Source of the DNA: Rhodoferax ferrireducens T118
Lineage (GTDB): Bacteria > Pseudomonadota > Gammaproteobacteria > Burkholderiales > Burkholderiaceae_C
DNA: 64,000 nucleotides
Direction: 5' to 3'
NCBI RefSeq assembly: GCF_000013605.1
Contig: NC_007908.1
Span: forward strand, 3,472,001 to 3,536,000
Positions 49,847 to 58,235 of this stretch are shown piece after piece (positions within the stretch are counted from its first letter, which is position 1; every line of letters begins with the position of its first letter). The position numbers and the translations under genes were made by a program. The notes under the pieces were generated by a model. It was not told where the DNA came from. It did no database searches and saw only the letters and a program-made list of their open reading frames with translations.

Positions 49847-51274
49847 ATGACATCAACCATATATGAAGCTTCTGGGTCTCGCCGGGCCTGCTCACGCACC
49901 TTGGCACTTGCCATATTTCCCTTGTTCATCCTGAGCGGCTGTGCGTCCTGGTCTGCCAGGACCGCGGATACGCCGGCTGTTGACGTGCCCACGCATTGGT
50001 CGACGGCCGTGTCGTCCAACAACGCGCAAGCACCTGCAACTTCACTTGCGCAGTGGTGGCAAAGATTCAACGACCCGCTGCTCAGCACCCTGGTGACGCA
50101 GGCTTTGCAGGCCAACACCAGCATCCTGTCGGCGCAAGCCGCGCTGCAGCAGGCACGAGCGCTACGCGACGTGAGAACCGCCGGCCTGTTGCCGGGTGTG
50201 AATGCCTCCGGGTCAGCACAACGTAGCAAGTCCGGCGATAACGATGCCAGCAACAGTTTTAGAGCCGGGCTGGACGCCAGTTGGGAACCCGATATTTTTG
50301 GCGGCAAACGCAGCGCCCTGAACGCCAGCGAAGCCGACGCCCAGGCCGCCCAGACCACGCTGGCCGATGTGCAGGTGTCCATCGCCGCCGAGGTGGCACT
50401 GGCCTACATCCAGTTGCGCGGCCAGCAGGCGCAATTGCTGATTGCCCGCAACAACCTCGCCAGCCAGACAGAAACTCTGCAAATTACCGATTGGCGTGCA
50501 CAGGCCGGGCTGATCACGTCGCTGGAAGTGGAGCAATCGCGCGCCTCTACCGAGCAAACCCGGGCCCAAATCCCTGCGCTGGAAGCCAGCATCGCCAAGA
50601 CCCGGCACAGCCTGGCGGTGCTGACCGGTCAGCCGCCTGACTCCCTGCAGGCACTGATCAACGACCCGACGGCGGTGCCGCAAGCGGCGCCGGACTTGGC
50701 CCTGAGCATTCCAGCGCAAACGCTGCGCCAGCGTCCCGATGTGCGCACCGCAGAACACCGCATCAGCGCCGCACTGGCACAGGTCTCTGCGGCCGACGCG
50801 GCGCGCTATCCCGGGTTTTCCATCGGCGGCTCGCTCGGGCTCAACGCCTTGACGCTTGCCGGGCTGGGCAGCGGGGCTACGGTAGCCACCGCCTTGTTGG
50901 CCAGCGTCTCGGTGCCGCTGTTTGACGGTGGTGCCGCGCGCTCGCAGGTGCTGGCGCAAGAGGCCGCGCTGGAGCAGGCCCGGGTCAACTACCAAGCCGT
51001 TGTGTTGACCGCCCTGAAAGATGTCGAAGACGCCTTGGTGGCGTTGCAGGGCGACCGCGCCCGGCTCATCCATTTGCAAGGGGCCGCCACCGCGGCTGGC
51101 AACGCGGACCTGATGGCGCAACAGCGCTACAGCAGCGGCCTGATTGACTTCCAGACCGTGTTGCAGACCCAGCGCACGCTGCTCAGTGCCCAAGACAGCG
51201 TCGCCAGCACCGAGGCCGACGTCAGCGCCGACCATGTGCGCCTGTACAAGGCGCTGGGGGGCGGCTGGAACTGA
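49847..51274 (+). CDS. Outer-membrane efflux channel lipoprotein (NodT/OprM family)
   Basis: This 475-residue trimeric channel protein has a lipoprotein signal (LALAIFPLFILSGC) and two repeated OEP domains rich in Ala/Gln helices: the first from WWQRFNDPLLSTLVTQALQA, including LDASWEPDIFGGKRSALNAS, the second around LRQRPDVRTAEHRISAALAQ and ASVSVPLFDGGAARSQVLAQ. The ATG at 49847 is preferred to the GTG at 49775, which adds a non-signal extension. It precedes the periplasmic adaptor and MacB genes, forming a complete tripartite exporter. Confidence 0.92.
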   Translation: MTSTIYEASGSRRACSRTLALAIFPLFILSGCASWSARTADTPAVDVPTHWSTAVSSNNAQAPATSLAQWWQRFNDPLLSTLVTQALQANTSILSAQAALQQARALRDVRTAGLLPGVNASGSAQRSKSGDNDASNSFRAGLDASWEPDIFGGKRSALNASEADAQAAQTTLADVQVSIAAEVALAYIQLRGQQAQLLIARNNLASQTETLQITDWRAQAGLITSLEVEQSRASTEQTRAQIPALEASIAKTRHSLAVLTGQPPDSLQALINDPTAVPQAAPDLALSIPAQTLRQRPDVRTAEHRISAALAQVSAADAARYPGFSIGGSLGLNALTLAGLGSGATVATALLASVSVPLFDGGAARSQVLAQEAALEQARVNYQAVVLTALKDVEDALVALQGDRARLIHLQGAATAAGNADLMAQQRYSSGLIDFQTVLQTQRTLLSAQDSVASTEADVSADHVRLYKALGGGWN

Positions 51275-51347
51275 GCCCCGGCGGCACTCTCTCACGCCAG
51301 ACGCAGCCACTGTTTGAAAATAAAAAGACCAATTGCCAGAACACACC

Positions 51348-52688
51348 ATGACCATCCCCACCACTCCCAACGCCCCCACCCCCGCTGCGGCCCCGGGCGA
51401 AGCTCTCTCAAGTGCCAACCTGCAGACGCTGCTCAAGGAAGGCCCCAAGCGGGTCTGGTGGCGCCGCACCACGCTCTGGATCATTGTCGGTCTGCTGGTT
51501 CTGTCGGGCGTGGGCTACTATTTTTGGCAGGCCAGCGCAACGCGCAATGCAACACCGGTTTTTGTGACCGAGCCCGCCAACAAAGGCAATCTGACACTCA
51601 CCGTGGCGGCCAACGGCACGATACAACCCACCCGCTCGGTGAGCATCGGCAGCGAACTCTCAGGCACCGTGCTGCGGGTGCTGGTGGACGTGAATGATCA
51701 GGTCAAAAAAGGCCAGGTGCTGGTCGAGCTTGACACCGCCAAGCTGAGCGATCAGGTCGCGCGCTCGCGCGCCGCACTCAGCGCTGCGCGAGCCCAGGTG
51801 GCGCAAGCGGTGGCCACCGTCAGCGAAGCCCAGGGCAACTTGGGCCGGCTGGAAGAAGTGGCGCGCTTGTCCGGCGGCAAGGTGCCCTCCAAAGCCGAGC
51901 TTGATTCCGGCCGTGCCACGCTGGAGCGAGCCCAGGCCGAGGAGTTGAGCGCCCGCGCCAACGTGGTGCAAGCGCAGGCGACGGTATCGACCGACGAAAC
52001 CAACCTGTCCAAAGCGTCCATCCGCTCACCCACCGATGGGGTGGTGTTGACCCGCACGGTGGACCCCGGCAATGCCGTCGCGGCCTCACTGCAAGCCGTC
52101 ACCTTGTTCACGGTGGCCGAAGACCTGAGCAAACTCCGGCTGCAAGTCAACGTGGACGAGGCCGACGTGGGCTCGGTCAAAGTCGGGCAGAAAGCGCGCT
52201 TTACCGTCAGCGCCTACCCGGCGCGCAACTACCCGGCCACCATCACCCGCGTGGCGTTTGGCAGCACCATCACCGAGAACGTGGTGACCTACATCACCTA
52301 CATGGAGGTTGACAACAAGGATCTGAGCTTGCGCCCTGGCATGACGGCCTCCGCCACCATCACCTCGACCGAGCGCAATGACGTCCTGCTGGTGCCCAAC
52401 ACGGCACTGCGCTTCTCGCCGTCCGTCAGCGGCGGTGCCGCCGGTGCAGCCAAGAGCGGCGGCATCATGTCGAGCCTGCTGCCGCGCATGCCGCGCACCG
52501 GCGCCCGCAAGTCGGCCGGTGGCAGCGGTCCGTCCAAGCAAGTGTGGGTGCTGCGTGACGGTGCGGCCGTGGCCGTGGACGTGAAGACCGGCATCAGCGA
52601 CGGCCGCATGACCGAGATCACCGGCGGCGAGTTGCAGCCCGGCATGCTGGTCATCACCGACCAGCGTAGCGGGGGTACCGCGCCATGA
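51348..52688 (+). CDS. macA: MacA-like periplasmic adaptor (membrane fusion protein)
   Basis: This 446-residue adaptor connects the inner-membrane ABC exporter to the outer channel. An N-terminal membrane anchor (LWIIVGLLVLSGVGYYFW) is followed by the lipoyl half-motif GTVLRVLVDVNDQVKKGQVL and a helical hairpin rich in Ala/Gln. The second lipoyl half (KASIRSPTDGVVLTRTVDPG) and beta-barrel come next. Near the C-terminus a Gly/Ser/Arg-rich loop (GAAGAAKSGGIMSSLLPRMP and onward) interrupts the domain, unlike E. coli MacA. The start overlaps no gene; its stop overlaps the ATPase start by 4 bp. Confidence 0.9.
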   Translation: MTIPTTPNAPTPAAAPGEALSSANLQTLLKEGPKRVWWRRTTLWIIVGLLVLSGVGYYFWQASATRNATPVFVTEPANKGNLTLTVAANGTIQPTRSVSIGSELSGTVLRVLVDVNDQVKKGQVLVELDTAKLSDQVARSRAALSAARAQVAQAVATVSEAQGNLGRLEEVARLSGGKVPSKAELDSGRATLERAQAEELSARANVVQAQATVSTDETNLSKASIRSPTDGVVLTRTVDPGNAVAASLQAVTLFTVAEDLSKLRLQVNVDEADVGSVKVGQKARFTVSAYPARNYPATITRVAFGSTITENVVTYITYMEVDNKDLSLRPGMTASATITSTERNDVLLVPNTALRFSPSVSGGAAGAAKSGGIMSSLLPRMPRTGARKSAGGSGPSKQVWVLRDGAAVAVDVKTGISDGRMTEITGGELQPGMLVITDQRSGGTAP

Positions 52689-53443
52689 GCGAGACCCCGC
52701 TGATTGAACTCAAAGGGGTCACCAAGGTCTATGGCGAGGGCGCCACCGCATTACAAGCCCTCAAGGGGGTTGACCTGACGATTCAAGCCGGCGATTTTGT
52801 CGCCATCATGGGCCCCAGCGGCTCGGGCAAGTCCACCGCCATGAATATGCTGGGTTGTCTGGACTCACCCACCACGGGCGAGTATTTGTTCAACGGTGTG
52901 CACGTCGAAACCCTGTCGCGCGACCAGCGCGCGCTCTTGCGCCGGCGCTTTCTGGGCTTTGTATTTCAGGGTTTCAACCTGCTGGCACGCACCTCGGCGC
53001 AAGAAAACGTGGAACTGCCCCTGCTGTACCGGGGCGAATCCGCCAAAGCGCGCCATGCCGCCGCGACCAGAGCCCTGGCCTCCGTGGGTCTGGCGGGCTG
53101 GGAGCACCACACACCCGCCGAGCTGTCGGGCGGCCAGCAACAGCGCGTGGCCATTGCCCGCGCCATCGTCACCGAACCCGCCGTGCTGCTGGCCGACGAG
53201 CCGACCGGCAACCTCGACACCCAGCGCAGCCGCGAGATCATGGACTTGCTGTGGGGCCTGAATGTGGAGCACGGCATCACGGTTCTGATGGTCACCCACG
53301 AAGCCGACATGGCAGCCTACGCCAAGCGCATCGTGCATTTTGTTGACGGCGTGGTGGACAACGACACACGCAATCCACATCCGGCCGGCCTGCATGAAGC
53401 CGCCGTCGCGCCCGTCGCACCAGCGAAACTGGAAACTGCCTGA
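52685..53443 (+). CDS. macB: MacB-type ABC transporter ATP-binding protein
   Basis: This 252-residue ATPase has Walker A MGPSGSGKSTAMNMLGCLD, signature LSGGQQQRVAIARAIV, Walker B VLLADEPTGNLD and the H-loop VTHEADMA. It corresponds to the N-terminal half of E. coli MacB, which here is a separate gene. It overlaps macA by 4 bp and the permease by 1 bp, indicating one translationally coupled operon. Confidence 0.93.
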   Translation: MSETPLIELKGVTKVYGEGATALQALKGVDLTIQAGDFVAIMGPSGSGKSTAMNMLGCLDSPTTGEYLFNGVHVETLSRDQRALLRRRFLGFVFQGFNLLARTSAQENVELPLLYRGESAKARHAAATRALASVGLAGWEHHTPAELSGGQQQRVAIARAIVTEPAVLLADEPTGNLDTQRSREIMDLLWGLNVEHGITVLMVTHEADMAAYAKRIVHFVDGVVDNDTRNPHPAGLHEAAVAPVAPAKLETA

Positions 53444-54645
53444 TGCTGCTCAACACCCTGCTGCTCGCCCTGCGCTCGATCCGGCGCAACCTGTTGCGCT
53501 CATTCCTGACCATTTTGGGCATTGTGATTGGCGTCAGCGCCGTCATCACCATGGTCACTTTGGGTAACGGGGCCACGCTGGCGATCCAGAATCAAATTTC
53601 CGGCTTGGGCACCAACCTGCTGCAAGTACGCCCCGGCCAACGCATGATGGGCGGCGCCGGCGGCGCCCCGTCCTTCAAGGAAGTGGACGCCGAAGCCATC
53701 GCCAGCCAGATCGGCGGCATTGCCGCCGTCGCACCCGAGGCCCGCGCCGGCGGCACCCTGGTTGCCAACGGCCGTAACTGGACCAGCAGCTTCATCGGCA
53801 GCAGCAACAACTGGCTGATCACGGGCAACTGGAAGATCGCTGACGGGCGCGAGTTTTCCAACGACGAGTTGATGGCCGGTGCCGCCGTCTGCCTGATTGG
53901 TGAGACCGTGCGACGCGAGCTTTTTGGCAGCCGTCCCGTGCTGGGCGAGCAGTTGCGCGTCAAGCAAGTGTCCTGCAACATCGTCGGCCTGCTGGCGTCC
54001 AAGGGCCAGGGTGCCTTTGGCAACGACCAGGACGACGTGGTGCTGCTGCCCCTCAAAACGCTGCAGCGCCGCATCACCGGCAACACCCGCGTCAACACCT
54101 TGCTGGTGTCGATGATGGACGGCAGCGACCCCGAGCGCGTCAAGGCCAGCATCACCCAGCTGCTGCGCGAGCGGCGCAAGCTGGCTCAAAGTGATGAGGA
54201 CAACTTCAATGTGCTCGACACCAAGCAACTGGCCGACACCCTGTCGGGCACCACCAAGGTGCTGACCACGCTCTTAGGCGCGGTGGCCGCCGTGAGCTTG
54301 CTGGTGGGCGGCATTGGCATCATGAACATCATGCTGGTGAGCGTGACCGAGCGCACCCGCGAGATCGGCCTGCGCCTGGCCATTGGCGCCATGGAGCGCG
54401 AGGTGCTGCTGCAGTTTCTGATTGAAGCCGTGGTGCTGGCCGCGCTCGGCGGCTTGATTGGCATCGTGCTGGCCACCGGTGCGTCGATCGTGCTGGCGGG
54501 CGTGATGGATGTGCCCTATGTCTTTAACCCGATGGTGAACCTGGTGTCGTTCTTGTTCTCGGCCGGCATTGGCGTGCTGTTCGGTTACTTTCCGGCGCGC
54601 CGGGCGGCCCGGCTGGATCCGATTGAGGCGCTGCGGCACGAATAA
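53443..54645 (+). CDS. macB: MacB-type ABC transporter permease
   Basis: This 400-residue permease has an N-terminal helix (LLRSFLTILGIVIGVSAVIT), a large periplasmic MacB_PCD domain, and three C-terminal FtsX-type helices (LLGAVAAVSLLVGGIGIMNI, FLIEAVVLAALGGLIGIVLA, VNLVSFLFSAGIGVLFGYFP). It ends in the standard RRAARLDPIEALRHE. Together with the separate ATPase and MacA it exports macrolides, lipopeptides or other amphipaths; substrate is unknown. Repeat copy E begins immediately after its stop codon. Confidence 0.93.
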   Translation: MLLNTLLLALRSIRRNLLRSFLTILGIVIGVSAVITMVTLGNGATLAIQNQISGLGTNLLQVRPGQRMMGGAGGAPSFKEVDAEAIASQIGGIAAVAPEARAGGTLVANGRNWTSSFIGSSNNWLITGNWKIADGREFSNDELMAGAAVCLIGETVRRELFGSRPVLGEQLRVKQVSCNIVGLLASKGQGAFGNDQDDVVLLPLKTLQRRITGNTRVNTLLVSMMDGSDPERVKASITQLLRERRKLAQSDEDNFNVLDTKQLADTLSGTTKVLTTLLGAVAAVSLLVGGIGIMNIMLVSVTERTREIGLRLAIGAMEREVLLQFLIEAVVLAALGGLIGIVLATGASIVLAGVMDVPYVFNPMVNLVSFLFSAGIGVLFGYFPARRAARLDPIEALRHE

Positions 54646-54692
54646 AAAAGATAGCTGCTCAGGCTTATTCCACGGGGGCTAGAGCCTGATTT
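54646..54692 (+). repeat. Dispersed repeat, copy E (abuts the macB stop codon)
   Basis: GATAGCTGCTCAGGCTTATT, then CCACGGGGGCTAGAGCCTGA and TTT. The G-rich block matches copy B (in xseA) at nearly every base, but the AT palindrome is truncated to GATAGC. Confidence 0.75.
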
Positions 54693-54795
54693 GTCTTCAA
54701 GTTTTTGGCGACCCGGCGGCCCGTGCCCATGACGCCCTTTACGGCGGATCTCGATTTGCCCGGCCATGTGAAGCCGGCCCTGCAACCTATAAAAA

Positions 54796-54826
54796 AAAAA
54801 GGGCTGAGTTTCCTCAGCCCCTTTTT
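54796..54826. terminator. Bidirectional terminator between the efflux operon and the small secreted protein gene
   Basis: GGGCTGAG and CTCAGCCC pair around TTTC, flanked by a 10-A run on one side and CTTTTT on the other. It can serve macB (plus) and the small gene (minus). Confidence 0.92.
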
Positions 54827-54842
54827 CCTGGAATCAGCTAAC

Positions 54843-55067
54843 TTACTGGGCAGCTGGCGCAACAGGGGCCGCCTTCTTCACGGCGCGGGCCTTATGAGCC
54901 TTCTTGACAGTGTGTTTCTTGACAACAGCCTTCTTCACTTTGGGCGTGGTCTTCACAACGGGAGCCGTCGCACCAGCATCATTCGCAGCAGCAGGGGCCT
55001 GCGCAAACGACAAAGCAGCAACGCTGGAAAGCAATACAGTAGCGATCAGGGTCTTGATATTCAACAT
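54843..55067 (-). CDS. Small secreted Lys/Ala-rich basic protein
   Basis: This 74-residue protein has a Sec signal (MLNIKTLIATVLLSSVAALS, then FAQA) and a mature part of about 50 residues that is almost only Lys, Ala, Val, Pro and Thr (KVKKAVVKKHTVKKAHKARA). It resembles histone-H1-like or PhaF-like basic tails but is exported. A role in binding DNA, polyphosphate or cell-surface polymers is conceivable; none is shown. The ATG at 55067 is the best start. A perfect 8-bp inverted repeat lies 22 bp upstream. Confidence 0.8.
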   Translation of the reverse strand: MLNIKTLIATVLLSSVAALSFAQAPAAANDAGATAPVVKTTPKVKKAVVKKHTVKKAHKARAVKKAAPVAPAAQ

Positions 55068-55502
55068 GGTTAGCACTCACTCTAAAAGCGATAGTCGTAT
55101 GAGCTCCGACTATCATAAGCGAGCCTGAATTTCTTTCGGGCTTATGCAGATAACGCGCGAGGTCCAGGCGCGTTGACTCAAATACTTTTCTTTGCAAAAG
55201 CTGCCAACCCCGCGCATGGGTATCGAGCCCAGTCATGGCATGGCCAGGTCAAGACTTGTTACATCTCAGCCCACTTGCACACTCTGAGCAAAAAAACAGT
55301 TGGTTCACGCACTCAGGCAACTTGGAGCCCACGGCAATGAAATAAAAGCCCGCTTTCCAGCCGACAGCAGAAGTCGGGCATCACAGGCAACCTAAGATAG
55401 CCCCTTTCGCAATTCAACCGGAAGTTTTTTTCAGCGCCCTGGATTCAGGGCAAATCCCCTGATGGTCCATCAATCAATCCCTACGTTCCAAGAGACGCCC
55501 TC
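55068..55502. other. 435-bp gene-free region upstream of lpxL-like gene
   Basis: Holds the inverted repeat at 55090-55114 and the promoters for the divergent small secreted gene and the acyltransferase. I looked for a riboswitch-like structure before the acyltransferase and saw only short hairpins (for example CCCTGGATTCAGGG near 55440). Confidence 0.5.
55090..55114. promoter_or_regulatory. Perfect 8-bp inverted repeat GATAGTCG/CGACTATC
   Basis: Arms at 55090-55097 and 55107-55114 with a 9-nt loop, 22 bp upstream of the small secreted protein start. It could be an operator or a 5'-UTR hairpin. Confidence 0.45.
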
Positions 55503-56369
55503 ATGTTGAGCCGGTTTGGCATTCTGGTCATGCATCTGCTGGGGCGTTTGCCGCTGGCGTGGGTGCGGGCGCTGGGCTACGGCCTGGGTTGGACGCTGTA
55601 CTTTCTGGCGCTGCCACGGCGGCGGGTGGCCCAGACCAACTTGCGTTTGTGTTTTCCCGATCAGACTGCAACGCAAATCCGGCTGCTGGCGCGCCGCACT
55701 TTTGTCCATTTTGCCCAGGCCTGGCTGGACCGGGGCTGGCTTTGGCATGGAACGCCCGAGGTGACACGCCGGCGCCTGACCCTCATGGGCGCGGTGAGTG
55801 AACTGCACGGCAGTGAACCGGTGGTTATTTTTGCACCTCATTTTGTGGGCCTGGATGCGGGTTGGACCGCGCTGACCCAGCAGCTGCCACGGCAATTCAC
55901 CACGATCTATACCAATCAGGCCAACAAAATTCTTGACGCCTGGATTCTCGCTGGCCGCCGGCGTTTTGGGTCTGCCAGGCTGTTTGGACGGGTCGATGGC
56001 GTGAAAACCATCGTGGCGGCGTTACGCTCAGGCGATCCGCTGTATTTGTTGCCGGACATGAACTTTGGAGTGGAAGACTCCATTTTTGTCCCGTTCTACG
56101 GCATTTCAGCCGCAACAGTGCCCTCCTTGGCGCGCTTTGCCAAACTGGGCCGCGCCAAGGTGGTGCCGGTGGTGACCCGCATGACGCACCAGGGCTACGA
56201 GGTTGAAGTGATGCCGGCCTGGCCGGGCTTTCCCTCCGACGATGCGCTCGCCGATACGGCGCTCATGAACCAACGGTTGCAGTCTTACATAGACAGCATG
56301 CCGGACCAGTATTTCTGGGTGCACAAGCGCTTCAAGGACCGCCCGCCGGGCATCCCGGCAGTTTACTGA
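55503..56369 (+). CDS. Lysophospholipid/lauroyl acyltransferase (LpxL/HtrB family)
   Basis: This 288-residue inner-membrane acyltransferase transfers acyl chains to lipid A. It has an N-terminal hydrophobic part (LPLAWVRALGYGLGWTLYFL), the catalytic HxxxxD in FAPHFVGLDAGW, and later DMNFGVEDSIFVPFYGISAA and a C-terminal MPDQYFWVHKRFKDRPPG, which is the LpxL family end. Its position among lipid A genes elsewhere in the window is only thematic. Repeat copy F begins 7 bp after its stop. Confidence 0.92.
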   Translation: MLSRFGILVMHLLGRLPLAWVRALGYGLGWTLYFLALPRRRVAQTNLRLCFPDQTATQIRLLARRTFVHFAQAWLDRGWLWHGTPEVTRRRLTLMGAVSELHGSEPVVIFAPHFVGLDAGWTALTQQLPRQFTTIYTNQANKILDAWILAGRRRFGSARLFGRVDGVKTIVAALRSGDPLYLLPDMNFGVEDSIFVPFYGISAATVPSLARFAKLGRAKVVPVVTRMTHQGYEVEVMPAWPGFPSDDALADTALMNQRLQSYIDSMPDQYFWVHKRFKDRPPGIPAVY

Positions 56370-56376
56370 AATTTAT

Positions 56377-56445
56377 ATGATTTAGGCCTCTAGCCACCGT
56401 CCAATAGGCGTGAGTAGCTATTATTTTTATAGCTTATTGGGTTGC
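56377..56445 (-). repeat. Dispersed repeat, copy F (overlaps the end of the next gene)
   Basis: On the minus strand, AATAAGCTATAAAAATAATA is followed by GCTACTCACGCCTATTGGAC, then GGTGGCTAGAGGCCTAAAT. The stop codon of the minus-strand hydrolase (56427-56429) lies inside its AT palindrome, so the last codons of that gene (NKL) come from the repeat. Confidence 0.75.
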
Positions 56446-57347
56446 AAAAAGTCGCCAATCAGTTGCGCGACCAACTGGGGCTGTTCATGCACGATCCAGT
56501 GTGTGGCGTCGGCCACGGTTTTGATCGTCAGCGGGTCAACATAGTCACCGAGCCCTTCGAGCAAGATGGGCGGCAGCGCCGTATCGCCCAGTCCCCAGAT
56601 CACCAGCGTGGGCAGGGTCACGGTCAACATGGACCGCGGCAGCTCGACTGCGGCAGCGGCGGGGTCATCGGCTCGGGGCGGGCGCAGCGGTGAGGCCCGG
56701 TACAGGTTGCAGCCGCCGGTCAGCCCGGCGCCCCAGACGTCGCGGTACTGCGCCTTGACTTCCTCAGTGAGCCAGGCAGCTGGGTGCGAGCCAAACCGAT
56801 CGGTCAGGAAGTCCCAGAGTCGGCGGTAGTCGTCCTGGGCCAGCAATTCTTCTGCGTCCGGGCGAATGAGAAAGTTCATGTAGGCGCTGGCGGCCTGCTG
56901 CGCCGGGTTGTTTTTGAGCTCACGCAAAAACGTGCCGGGATGGGGGGAGTTGATGATGACCAACTGGCGGATCAGATCGGGCAACTGGTTGGCTAGATTC
57001 CACGCCACCGCACCGCCCCAGTCATGCGCCACCAGCGCGGCGAGCTGGCCGCCCTGCTCTGCCGCCTCGATCGCCATCAGGGCAGCGATGTCTTGCACCA
57101 GGTGTTTGGGGCGGTAAGCGCTGACGTCTGCCGGTGCGCTGGAGTGCTCGAAGCCACGCAGATTGGGCGCCACGCAGCGGTAGCCACCGTTCTCGGCGCG
57201 AGAGAAATGCACCAGCAAAGAATCCCACACAAAAGCTGCTTCAGGGAAACCATGCAAGAACATGAGAACGGGTCGCCCCCGGTCGCCGGCGGCCCGGCAA
57301 CTCAGGGTGATGCCATGCGGCAAACGCCAGGAGTCAATCTCGATCAT
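56427..57347 (-). CDS. Alpha/beta hydrolase, epoxide hydrolase/haloalkane dehalogenase-like
   Basis: This 306-residue alpha/beta hydrolase has the oxyanion loop FLHGFPEAAFVWDSLLVHF and an aspartate nucleophile in VAHDWGGAVAWNLANQL, which marks epoxide hydrolases and dehalogenases rather than esterases. The catalytic His is in DATHWIVHEQP. A lid of about 100 residues lies in the middle. The substrate (epoxide, fluoroacetate or other halo-acid) is unknown. Its C-terminus and stop lie within repeat copy F. Confidence 0.9.
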   Translation of the reverse strand: MIEIDSWRLPHGITLSCRAAGDRGRPVLMFLHGFPEAAFVWDSLLVHFSRAENGGYRCVAPNLRGFEHSSAPADVSAYRPKHLVQDIAALMAIEAAEQGGQLAALVAHDWGGAVAWNLANQLPDLIRQLVIINSPHPGTFLRELKNNPAQQAASAYMNFLIRPDAEELLAQDDYRRLWDFLTDRFGSHPAAWLTEEVKAQYRDVWGAGLTGGCNLYRASPLRPPRADDPAAAAVELPRSMLTVTLPTLVIWGLGDTALPPILLEGLGDYVDPLTIKTVADATHWIVHEQPQLVAQLIGDFLQPNKL

Positions 57348-57457
57348 GGTGAAGTCGGCCCGTTAAAGTCAAAACGGTTGTGAGACTACGACGCCGGACG
57401 GTCTGGTGCAGTCGCATTTGGGACCGCGACTGATGAGGCCATCGCCTCCTTGTCTGA

Positions 57458-58159
57458 TCAGGCGGCGCCGTCCGCGGGATGCGCCCACTGCCACAAGAGC
57501 GTGGCCACGTCATCAATGCCCTGGCGCTTGGTGGCCGAAAACAGCCGCACTTCACCACCACCGGCCTGCAGCTTCATGATGGACAGGGCTTTGGTTTGCT
57601 CGGTGCGCGTCAGTTTGTCGGCCTTGGTGAGGACCACCAGAAATTTCAAACCCTCTTCCACCCGTGGCCGCACGATGTCGAGCAGGATTTCATCCAGCTC
57701 GGTCAGCCCGTGGCGCGGATCGCACATCAGCACAATGGCCTTCAAATTCTCCCGCGTCACCAGGTAGTTGGCCATCACTTGCTGCCAGCGAATCTTGTCC
57801 TGTTTGGGCACCGCCGCGTAGCCGTAGCCGGGCAAGTCAGCGAACACCGCGTCGGTGACGCCCTGCTTGCCCAAGGAGAACAGGTTGATGTGTTGGGTGC
57901 GACCCGGTTTTTTGGAAGCGAATGCCAGCTGCTTTTGTTGCGTCAGCGTGTTGATACAGGTCGATTTACCCGCGTTGGAGCGTCCCACAAAGGCAATTTC
58001 GGGCACATCCAGGGCCGGCAGAAAATGCAGTTGTGGTGCGGTGGTGAGGAACTTGGCGGTATGCAGCCAACCCAATGCCACGGTAGCCGCGGCTTGGGCC
58101 TGCGGGTCGGGCGCAGGTTTTTGGGTGGCCGAGGCCGGTGGGTTTGAATTGGTAGTCAT
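57458..58159 (-). CDS. engB: Ribosome biogenesis GTP-binding protein EngB/YihA
   Basis: This 233-residue GTPase assists large ribosomal subunit assembly. G1 is in FVGRSNAGKSTCINTLTQQK, followed by the G3 region DLPGYGYA and G4 VLTKADKL. The N-terminal 35 residues are a Pro/Ala-rich extension. It diverges from cytochrome c4, an arrangement widely seen in betaproteobacteria. Confidence 0.95.
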   Translation of the reverse strand: MTTNSNPPASATQKPAPDPQAQAAATVALGWLHTAKFLTTAPQLHFLPALDVPEIAFVGRSNAGKSTCINTLTQQKQLAFASKKPGRTQHINLFSLGKQGVTDAVFADLPGYGYAAVPKQDKIRWQQVMANYLVTRENLKAIVLMCDPRHGLTELDEILLDIVRPRVEEGLKFLVVLTKADKLTRTEQTKALSIMKLQAGGGEVRLFSATKRQGIDDVATLLWQWAHPADGAA

Positions 58160-58235
58160 GAGTAGACGGGAGAAAACCCGGAGTCACATTGTAGAATCAA
58201 GCCGTTCCTGCCCCTCACCTGACTCGAAACCCCCT

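Noticed and set aside
55115..55502. Riboswitch upstream of the LpxL-like gene
   Set aside because: Only short unrelated hairpins are visible, with no conserved core I could match to a known class.
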